Shown here piece after piece: positions 15,497-22,900 of a stretch of DNA of 24,272 bases (positions are counted from its first letter, which is position 1; every line of letters begins with the position of its first letter). The translations under genes were made by a program, and so were the position numbers. A model generated the notes under the pieces. It searched no databases. It saw only the letters and a program-made list of their open reading frames with translations, and had not been told where the DNA came from. The stretch is from an uncultured Pseudomonadales bacterium (GTDB taxonomy: Bacteria; Pseudomonadota; Gammaproteobacteria; Pseudomonadales; Porticoccaceae), in contig CALLDA010000139.1 in the NCBI GenBank assembly GCA_937998635.1, positions 1 through 24,272 of the forward strand. Direction: 5' to 3'.

Positions 15497-15937
15497 ATGC
15501 GCATTGAAGACATACAGAAACTCCTGCCGCACCGCTACCCCTTCCTGTTAGTGGATCGGGTCGTTGAAATAGAGCTGGGTAAACGTATTCTTGCGTATAA
15601 AAACATCACCATGAATGAAGAGGTGTTTAGTGGTCATTTTCCAAAAGAGCCCATTTTCCCCGGTGTGATGATTATTGAAGCGATGGCTCAGGCAGCGGGC
15701 CTATTGGGTTTTGCGACGGTGAACAAGAAGCCAGAAGATGATGCCCTGTATCTGTTTGCCGGTGTTGACGGAGTGCGTTTTAAGCGCCCTGTAGTGCCAG
15801 GCGATCAACTCATGCTTGAGGCAGAGATTGATTCGAATAAACGTAATATATGGCGCTTTAAATGTCGTTCGACGGTCGATGGACAGCTGACCTGTCAGGC
15901 CACCATTCTTTGTGCCTTGCAGGGTTTTGATCCCTGA
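15497..15937 (+). CDS. fabZ: 3-hydroxyacyl-ACP dehydratase FabZ (146 aa)
   Basis: Hot-dog-fold dehydratase of type II fatty acid synthesis: 3-hydroxyacyl-ACP to trans-2-enoyl-ACP. It competes with LpxA and LpxD for hydroxyacyl-ACP, which fits its place between them. LLPHRYPFLLVD opens the protein; the catalytic pair is H47 in SGHFP and E61 in IIEAMAQA. GAG lies 9 nt before the ATG. The stop shares one base with the lpxA start (TGATG), implying coupled translation. Confidence 0.98.
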   Translation: MRIEDIQKLLPHRYPFLLVDRVVEIELGKRILAYKNITMNEEVFSGHFPKEPIFPGVMIIEAMAQAAGLLGFATVNKKPEDDALYLFAGVDGVRFKRPVVPGDQLMLEAEIDSNKRNIWRFKCRSTVDGQLTCQATILCALQGFDP

Positions 15938-16713
15938 TGGCAAATGTTCATCCCACAGCCGTTATTGACCCATCGGTGGAGCTTGGTAAAGGCGTTGAAA
16001 TTGGCCCGCTGACCGTTATTGGTCCGAAGGTGGTCATCGGTGACGACACCGTCGTTGCCTCCCATGTGGTGATTAAGGGGCCAACAGTTATCGGTGCGCA
16101 AAACCGGATATTCCAGTTCTCCACCATTGGTGAAGATACCCCTGATATGAAATATAACGGTGAGCCGACCCGCCTGGTGATTGGTGACCGTAATATTTTC
16201 CGTGAAGGGGTAACCGTCCATCGAGGCACGGTGCAGGATAATGGCGAAACCCTGATTGGCAACGATAATCTGTTCATGGCCTATGTACATATTGGTCATG
16301 ATTGCGTGGTCGGTAACCACACCATTCTGGTCAATAATGCCTCTATTTCCGGTCATATTCACGTCGGAGACTGGGTATTTTTATCGGGCTATACCCTCAT
16401 TCATCAGTTTGTGCGTATTGGTGCTTACGCTTTTTTGGGCGCCGGCGCCTACCTGAATCAGGACTTACCCGCTTATGTGATGGCTGCTGGCCATCCGGCT
16501 GTACCACGCACTATTAACAAGGTGGGCCTGGAGCGCCGGGGTTTTAGTAAAGATCAGATTACGGCAATCAATCGAGCCTATAAAACAGTCTATCGTCAGG
16601 GTTTGAAGCAGGACGAAGCACTGGCGAGACTTGATGCGCTTGAAGAGCACAAGGACGTGGTGCAGCCATTCATTGATTCAATCCGCGGCTCAACACGCGG
16701 TATTATTCGTTAG
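15937..16713 (+). CDS. lpxA: UDP-N-acetylglucosamine acyltransferase (258 aa)
   Basis: First step of lipid A synthesis: moves a 3-hydroxyacyl chain from ACP to the 3-OH of UDP-GlcNAc; cytosolic trimer. Hexapeptide repeats start at once (HPTAVIDPSVELGKGVEIG) and run to about residue 185, followed by an alpha-helical domain ending RGSTRGIIR. The catalytic His is H121 (HIGHDCVVGN; E. coli H125), with H118 equivalent to H122. At the acyl-length ruler, E. coli has G173 (C14) and Pseudomonas aeruginosa M169 (C10); here the aligned residue is A169 (LGAGAYL). Start overlaps the fabZ stop by 1 nt. Confidence 0.98.
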   Translation: MANVHPTAVIDPSVELGKGVEIGPLTVIGPKVVIGDDTVVASHVVIKGPTVIGAQNRIFQFSTIGEDTPDMKYNGEPTRLVIGDRNIFREGVTVHRGTVQDNGETLIGNDNLFMAYVHIGHDCVVGNHTILVNNASISGHIHVGDWVFLSGYTLIHQFVRIGAYAFLGAGAYLNQDLPAYVMAAGHPAVPRTINKVGLERRGFSKDQITAINRAYKTVYRQGLKQDEALARLDALEEHKDVVQPFIDSIRGSTRGIIR

Positions 16714-16728
16714 AGCTCTCAGTCTGCC

Positions 16729-17952
16729 ATGACCACAGCGCAGCGCATCGGTCTGGTGGCAGGCGAAATGTCCGGCGACAGTCTGGGCGCGGCCTTAATG
16801 GTGGCGATCAGGAAAAAGCATCCAACTATCCGTTTTGAAGGTGTAGGTGGCCCGCTGATGATGGCAGCGGGACTGGAATCGCTGTTTCCCATGGAGCCGC
16901 TGTCGGTGATGGGTCTGGTAGAGCCGCTTAAAAACCTGCCTACCTTGCTAAGCATTCGTCGCGGTTTACGAGATCACTTTAGCGCGCGACCGCCAGCGGC
17001 TTTTATTGGTATTGATGCCCCAGACTTCAATTTGGGTCTTGAGTTAAAGCTGCGCAAGGAAGGCATCAGGACAGTGCATTATGTGAGTCCATCGGTATGG
17101 GCCTGGCGACAGAAACGTATTACCAAGATTGCTCGCGCTGTCGATCACATGCTCACCTTACTGCCTTTCGAAGCAGAATTTTATAAAACCCACGATGTGC
17201 CGGTGACCTTTGTTGGTCATCCCCTGGCCGATGAGCTTCCCTTACTGCCGGATCGAGATAAAGCGCGGGCTGAGTTGGGTTTAGGTGACCAGGAAAAGCT
17301 TCTGGTGGCACTTCTACCCGGTAGCAGGAAAGGTGAAATTGCCCATTTGGGACGCTTGTTTCTGGAAACGGCCCGTCGCTGTCAGCAAGCCATTCCCGAA
17401 CTCAGCTTTATTCTTCCGGCTGCCAATCTGGCTCGACGTCATCAGCTGGATATCCTGATGGCTGATTTTCAGGATGTTTCTGTGACTGTGATTGATGGCC
17501 AGTCCCACGCTGCGATGGCGGCAGCGGATGCGGTATTACTGGCTTCTGGAACAACGGCCCTGGAGGCAATGCTGTTAAAAAAGCCGATGGTGGTGAGTTA
17601 CAAAACCGGCTGGTTGAGCCACGCGATAATCTCGCGGATGTTGAAAGTGCCCTACGTGTCATTACCTAATTTACTGGCTGGGGAAGAACTGGTACCTGAG
17701 TTACTCCAGAGTGAGGCGACAGTAGAAAACTTGGCCGAAGGTTTGTTGGCCATGCTACAAGAGCCACAACGTTATAAACGTGTCACCGAGAGATTTACCG
17801 AGCTGCATAAGAAATTGCGTAGGGATGCGAGCAGCATAGCGGCGGATACGGTGCTTGATTTGATTGAGCTTAGTCCGCTTGAGTCTGGGGCTCGTGAGTC
17901 TCGCCCCGATGAGTCTAGCTCCGGGAAAACGGAGACAAGCTCGGGTGACTGA
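16729..17952 (+). CDS. lpxB: Lipid-A-disaccharide synthase (407 aa)
   Basis: GT-B glycosyltransferase (family GT19), peripheral at the inner membrane, joining UDP-2,3-diacylglucosamine and lipid X into the disaccharide. AGEMSGDSLGA opens the N-terminal Rossmann domain; IDAPDFN carries D96, equivalent to catalytic D98 in E. coli. HYVSPSVWAWRQKR, LLPGSRKGEI and LLASGTTALEAML are intact. The family core ends near residue 383. The last 25 or so residues are a Ser/Glu-rich tail made of three five-residue units (17881-17925) absent from E. coli LpxB (382). The gene overlaps the inferred rnhB GTG by 8 nt. The Shine-Dalgarno is weak; the lpxA stop is 15 nt upstream. Confidence 0.97.
   Translation: MTTAQRIGLVAGEMSGDSLGAALMVAIRKKHPTIRFEGVGGPLMMAAGLESLFPMEPLSVMGLVEPLKNLPTLLSIRRGLRDHFSARPPAAFIGIDAPDFNLGLELKLRKEGIRTVHYVSPSVWAWRQKRITKIARAVDHMLTLLPFEAEFYKTHDVPVTFVGHPLADELPLLPDRDKARAELGLGDQEKLLVALLPGSRKGEIAHLGRLFLETARRCQQAIPELSFILPAANLARRHQLDILMADFQDVSVTVIDGQSHAAMAAADAVLLASGTTALEAMLLKKPMVVSYKTGWLSHAIISRMLKVPYVSLPNLLAGEELVPELLQSEATVENLAEGLLAMLQEPQRYKRVTERFTELHKKLRRDASSIAADTVLDLIELSPLESGARESRPDESSSGKTETSSGD
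17881..17925 (+). repeat. Three 15-nt imperfect tandem repeats at the lpxB 3' end
   Basis: GAGTCT recurs at 17881, 17896 and 17911, exactly 15 nt apart and in frame, encoding ESGAR-ESRPD-ESSSG in the LpxB tail just before the rnhB start. Confidence 0.8.
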
Positions 17953-18541
17953 TTCATTTCCCTATGATGGTTTGTTGTTAGCTGGGGTTGATGAGGTTGG
18001 TAGAGGCCCACTCGCAGGAGATGTTGTCGCCGCTGCAGTTATTCTCGATCAGCAAAGACCTGTTGACGGTCTGGCAGATTCTAAAAAATTATCCGCTCAC
18101 CGCCGTGAGAAGATTTTTTCAGAGATTATATCGAGCGTTTCCTGCTATAGCCTTGGTCGCGCAAATATTGCCGAGATCGATGAGCTAAATATACTACAGG
18201 CGACGCTATTGGCAATGTCCAGAGCGGTTGACGGGCTGTCGATCAGGCCGGAATTCGTAGTGGTCGATGGCAACCGTTGTCCCGACTGGAGCTGGGCGTC
18301 TCAAGCTATTGTCAAAGGCGATACCAAAGTTCCTGCCATTAGTGCGGCGTCCATTGTCGCCAAGGTGACGCGTGACAAGGAAATGCGAGCACTGGATCAG
18401 GTCTACCCGGGCTACGGTTTTGCCGCCCACAAAGGTTACGGTACCCGACAGCATCTTATGGCCTTAAAACACTTAGGGCCATGTCCCGTACATCGACGTT
18501 CGTTCAGGCCCGTAGCTGAATTGTTACCGGACGACGAATAG
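17945..18541 (+). CDS. rnhB: Ribonuclease HII (198 aa)
   Basis: Cleaves RNA in RNA/DNA hybrids and at single embedded ribonucleotides. GTG at 17945 is chosen: it gives 198 residues, the length of E. coli RnhB, and places the catalytic acids at D16, E17, D108 and D126 (AGVDEVGRG, VVVDGNR, VVKGDT-like AIVKGDTKVP), the same numbers as in E. coli. GGAGA lies about 9 nt upstream within lpxB. An in-frame upstream ATG at 17909 would extend it through the lpxB repeat tail and is less likely. ISAASIVAKVTRD and the C-terminal HRRSFRPV are present. A 219-bp gap follows before the FabH-like gene. Confidence 0.95.
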   Translation: MTDSFPYDGLLLAGVDEVGRGPLAGDVVAAAVILDQQRPVDGLADSKKLSAHRREKIFSEIISSVSCYSLGRANIAEIDELNILQATLLAMSRAVDGLSIRPEFVVVDGNRCPDWSWASQAIVKGDTKVPAISAASIVAKVTRDKEMRALDQVYPGYGFAAHKGYGTRQHLMALKHLGPCPVHRRSFRPVAELLPDDE

Positions 18542-18667
18542 CAAAGCGTCGAATAAAAACACGCTCAAGGCCGCAAATTGTGACAACTTTATTGCAACTG
18601 CCGCTTAAGTGCTGGAGAATCTAGACCGTGATGTAGCTTCAGCTAATCAAGATTATTTGAGAGCTGC

Positions 18668-18703
18668 TTAGACAAATTGTTAGACACGTAGTTAGGCACT
18701 AGA
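18668..18703. repeat. Three direct TTAGRCA boxes at 12-bp spacing
   Basis: TTAGACAAATTG, TTAGACACGTAG and TTAGGCACTAGA follow each other without gaps. A fourth partial copy, TAGACTAA, starts at 18700, and an isolated CTAGAC occurs at 18621. They lie 58-93 bp before the FabH-like start and overlap its candidate promoter, so they could be operator half-sites. Confidence 0.6.
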
Positions 18704-18710
18704 CTAAATA
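18681..18710 (+). promoter_or_regulatory. Candidate promoter of the FabH-like gene
   Basis: TAGACA (18681-18686) and TAAATA (18705-18710) are separated by 18 bp. The -35 is part of the second TTAGACA box, so a protein bound to the boxes would cover the promoter. Matches to consensus are moderate. Confidence 0.35.
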
Positions 18711-18760
18711 CGCTTAAAACAAGACACAAACACACTACTCGCTATGAACAGAGGATGGTC

Positions 18761-19843
18761 ATGACTTACGCGCAAATTATCGGTTGGGGATCTTGCTTGC
18801 CACCGGCGCGGTTGACCAATCATGACATTACCACGGTGATGGAAACCTCCGAGCAATGGATTACTGAGCGTACGGGTATTAAAACTCGGCGTATCAGCCA
18901 TGTGAAGAATGTTGAGCTTGCTCACGTTGCCAGTGTCAGGGCGCTGGCCTGTGCCAGGGTATCGGCGAAGGATATCGATGTTATTGCCTACGCGACCACC
19001 ACTGCCGACGAGGTGGTACCCAACACAGCCTCTATGCTACAGCGGTCAATGGGTGCAACCAATGCTGCCTGTTTTGATCTCAATGCCGCCTGCACTGGTT
19101 TCCTCTACAGCTTTAATATGGTGTCTGACATGATTCGTAGCGGATCGGTCAAAACAGTACTGGTGGTGGGGTCGGAAAGACTTAGCTCCCTGATGAACTG
19201 GTCGCGGCGAGATTCAGCCATCCTGTTTGGCGATGGTGCTGGCGCAATGGTTTTGCAGGCTTCAGGCCAGAAAAGCGGTTTTATCCAGGGTAAGTTGGGT
19301 TGCATTGAAGATACCCGCGAGTTGCTGGCAATTCCCGATTATGGTCTGGATGCCATCGCTCAACATCGACCGCTGGATATTACTATCGATTTTCACGGCA
19401 AGGAGATTTTTAAAAATGCCGTGACCGGTATGGCCAGTGCCTGTACCGATGTACTTGGGCAATCCGGGCTTGGGCTTGAGGATGTCGATTTGATTATCCC
19501 TCACCAGGCTAATCTGAGAATTATTGAGGCCCTGGTCAAGCGACTTGGCACCGATATGGACAAGGTCGTGGTTACGCTGGATCATTATGCGAACACCTCG
19601 ACCAGCAGCATACCCATCGCACTTTGTGAGGCCCTTGAGCAAGGACGGGTTAAGCCGGGCATGACCATTCTGATGGCGGCATTCGGTGCCGGGCTTACCT
19701 GGGGCGCGACTCTGGTCAAATGGGGTGAGCGTATTACGCCGCTGGGCAGTAGCGATGTTGATCTGCCGCCGACCAATAAAACTGGACTGGAATTAATCCA
19801 GGAGGCCATTGCTATTCGGGCCAGTGTCGTCGATCGGTTTTAG
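18761..19843 (+). CDS. FabH-like 3-oxoacyl-ACP synthase III (360 aa)
   Basis: Thiolase-fold KAS III enzyme; in the FabH family it condenses an acyl-CoA with malonyl-ACP to start fatty acid chains. The Cys-His-Asn triad is intact: C111 (NAACTGFLY), H248 (IPHQANLRI), N278 (YANTSTSS). EQWITERTGIKTRRI and FGDGAGAMVL are family hallmarks. It runs about 40 residues past the usual FabH end (LVKWGE; E. coli FabH has 317 residues), with a tail of unknown role. The ATG at 18761 is used because AGAGG lies 6 nt upstream; the ATG at 18755 would abut it. It is not in a fab cluster but between rnhB and dnaE-accA, with its own upstream region. It may be the housekeeping FabH or a specialised KAS III for secondary or alkyl products, so no symbol is given. 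Confidence 0.9.
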   Translation: MTYAQIIGWGSCLPPARLTNHDITTVMETSEQWITERTGIKTRRISHVKNVELAHVASVRALACARVSAKDIDVIAYATTTADEVVPNTASMLQRSMGATNAACFDLNAACTGFLYSFNMVSDMIRSGSVKTVLVVGSERLSSLMNWSRRDSAILFGDGAGAMVLQASGQKSGFIQGKLGCIEDTRELLAIPDYGLDAIAQHRPLDITIDFHGKEIFKNAVTGMASACTDVLGQSGLGLEDVDLIIPHQANLRIIEALVKRLGTDMDKVVVTLDHYANTSTSSIPIALCEALEQGRVKPGMTILMAAFGAGLTWGATLVKWGERITPLGSSDVDLPPTNKTGLELIQEAIAIRASVVDRF

Positions 19844-19919
19844 TCAAGGCTGGATATAAAGGTTTCTTCATGGCCCTCGTATTGCCTTGTTTTTGTCATT
19901 AGCCTCAGAGAGGAGAATA

Positions 19920-19955
19920 ATGAAAGGCTCGATTCAGCTAAAGCCCGATCTTTAA
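19920..19955 (+). CDS. 11-codon mini-ORF ahead of dnaE
   Basis: AGAGGAG stands 4 nt before an ATG that opens MKGSIQLKPDL and a TAA. The ribosome binding site is stronger than that of dnaE itself, which starts 35 nt after the stop and in another frame. It could be a leader peptide that gates dnaE translation, or a chance match; no attenuator hairpin is obvious between the two. Confidence 0.25.
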   Translation: MKGSIQLKPDL

Positions 19956-19990
19956 AGTCAGTTTAAAATCCGCTGTTAAAAGAGCGCAAG

Positions 19991-22900
19991 ATGTCGCAAA
20001 CAAATATCGATAGTCCTTCTTCAAATAGCTCCAGTGTCGCCCCTGACACCCTCTCCAACAGCCTGCCCAGCACGACCTCTGCAGCGTCTTTTGTACATCT
20101 TCGTCTACACAGTGAATATTCTCTTGTCGATGGCACAGTGGTTGTCCGTGACCTGGTGAATCAGGTCCGTGAGCTGGGTATGCCCGCCGTGGCCATTACC
20201 GATGTGAGTAACCTGTTTGCCCTGGTGAAATTTTATCGGGCGGCCCAGGCCAATGGCGTAAAGCCCATCTGTGGCTGTGACTTTCAGGTACTGAGTGAGT
20301 CGCCTGACCAGGCTGCCACAACCTTGACTGTACTGGTGCAAAATCAGCTTGGTTATAAGAATTTGACCCGGCTGATTTCCAAAAGTTATCTGGACGGTCA
20401 GGTACAGGGCAAGCCGACGGTGCGACGAGAATGGGTGGCAGACTTGTCTGAGGGGCTTATCGCTTTGTCCGGGTTTCGAGGCGACGTGGGACAAGCCTTA
20501 ATCTCCGGGCGCGCCCAGCAGGCGGTCATCTCGCTGCAACAATGGCAAGCGGTTTTTCCAAATCGTTTTTATCTGGAATTGTCCCGCACTGGCCGTGCTG
20601 GAGAAGAGTCCTATCTGCATGCCGCTGTGGCTTTGGCAGCTGAATATGATTGCCCTGTGGTGGCGACCAACGATGTGCGTTTTTTAGCATCCACAGAATT
20701 CGAAGCCCACGAAGCCCGGGTCTGCATCAGTGAAGGTCGAACCCTGGATGACCCGCGCCGGGAACGTCGCTTTAGCGAACAGCAATATCTACGCTCGCCC
20801 GAGGAGATGTGTGAGCTGTTTGAAGATATCCCCGAAGCGCTAAGCAATAGTGTTGAAATTGCCAAACGTTGCACCCTCGAACTTGAGCTGGATGCCCCGC
20901 AACTACCGGACTATCCGGTGCCGGATGGTCTCAGTGCGGAACAGTTTTTTCGGGAGTTATCGGTTGCGGGTTTGGAAAAACGCCTTGCTTCGTTGAGCAC
21001 GGATAGCTCGGAGCACAGCCGGGAAGATTACTTTCAACGGCTCGACCTTGAGCTGGGCATCATTAACCAGATGGGCTTTGCCGGTTATTTCCTGATTGTT
21101 ATGGACTTTATCCGCTGGGCGAAAGACAACGACATTCCCGTCGGGCCGGGTCGTGGTTCTGGCGCGGGCTCCCTGGTGGCCTATGCGCTGGATATTACCG
21201 GTCTCGATCCCCTCGAATACGATTTGCTATTCGAGCGATTTCTCAATCCCGAGCGGGTATCCATGCCCGATTTTGATATCGATTTTTGCATGGATAATCG
21301 CGATCGCGTGATCGCCTATGTGGCCGAACGCTATGGCCGCGATGCGGTATCCCAGATTATTACCTTTGGCACCATGGCCGCAAAAGCGGTGGTCAGAGAT
21401 GTAGCCCGGGTTCAGGGTAAAGCTTACGGCCTGGCCGATAAGCTATCTAAAATGATCCCCCTTGAAATCGGCATGACCCTCGAAAAAGCGCGGGAACAGG
21501 AAAGCGTGCTGAGCGAGTTTCTTGATCAGGACGAAGAGGCTCAGGAAATCTGGGCCATGGCCCTGCAGCTCGAAGGCATTACTCGCAACGCGGGTAAACA
21601 CGCCGGTGGGGTAGTAATAGCGCCGACCCAGCTGACCGATTTTTCGCCCTTGTTTTGTGATGAAGCGGGGGCTGGTGTGGTCACCCAGTTCGATAAGGAT
21701 GATGTCGAGGCGGTGGGGCTGGTCAAGTTTGATTTTCTTGGCCTTCGCACCCTGACCATTATCGACTGGGCGGTTAAAAGACTTAATCAGCGGCGTGCCC
21801 AGGACGGTCTTGAAGCCATCGATATTGAGACCATCCCCCTGGACGACCAGCCCACCTATGAACTGATGCAGCGGGCCGAAACCACTGCTGTGTTTCAGCT
21901 TGAATCCAGGGGCATGAAAGATCTTATCAAGCGCCAGTTGCCCAGTTGTTTTGAAGACGTCATCGCTCTGGTCGCACTGTTCCGACCGGGGCCGCTGCAG
22001 TCGGGCATGGTCGATGATTTCATCAATCGCAAACATGGTCGCGAAGAAGTGGCCTACCCCCACCACAAATACCAGCATGAAGCCCTGAAGCCCGTGCTTG
22101 AACCGACCTACGGCATTATTCTTTACCAGGAGCAGGTCATGCAAATCGCCCAGGTGCTGGGTGGTTACACGTTGGGTGGTGCCGATGTATTACGGCGGGC
22201 CATGGGCAAGAAAAAGCCTGAAGAAATGGCCAAGCAGCGGGAAATCTTTCAATCCGGCGCTGCCAAAAATGGGGTTGACCCCCGCCTGGCTGAAAATATA
22301 TTTGATTTGATGGAGAAGTTTGCCGGCTACGGTTTTAATAAATCCCACTCCGCAGCCTATGCTCTGCTGGCTTACCAAACCGCCTGGTTGAAGGTGCATT
22401 ACCCGGCCGAATTTATGGCCTCGGTACTGTCCGCTGAAATGCAGAACACCGATAAAATCGTTATCCTCAAGGACGAATGTAGCGCCATGAAGCTGGCGCT
22501 CAGTGCGCCCGATGTGAACATTAGCGAGTTTCAGTTTGGCGCTTCCGAAGACCTCGGCGTCGTCTATGGCCTGGGTGCGATCAAAGGCCTGGGTGAAGGC
22601 CCGGTGGAGAGCATTATCGCGGCTCGCCAGGATGGCGGTCCGTTCAAGGATTTATTTGATTTTTGTTCTAGAGTCGACGGGCGCAAAGTCAATAAGCGTG
22701 CTCTGGAGGCGCTTATTCGGGCTGGGGCGCTGGATTCTGTCGGCCCCAGTGTTGATCCCGATTACAGCAGAGCGGTGATGCTGGCCGCTATGGACGAAGC
22801 CATTAAGTTGGCCGATCAGCAAAGCAGGAATATTGAAGCAGGTATGACCGATCTGTTCGGTGATACCCTGGCTGATAGCGCCCCGGAAATAGGCTATGCA

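Noticed and set aside
15895..16362. Minus-strand ORF (155 codons) across fabZ/lpxA
   Set aside because: Antisense to the hexapeptide repeats of lpxA, whose biased codons leave the complementary frame open; no motif.
18634..18645. Palindrome TAGCT-TC-AGCTA in the rnhB to FabH-like gap
   Set aside because: Short arms, no second copy in the window, and not aligned with a promoter.
21443..22144. Long minus-strand ORF (233 codons) inside dnaE
   Set aside because: Fully antisense to the conserved polymerase core; its length follows from dnaE codon bias, and it shows no family motif or start signal.
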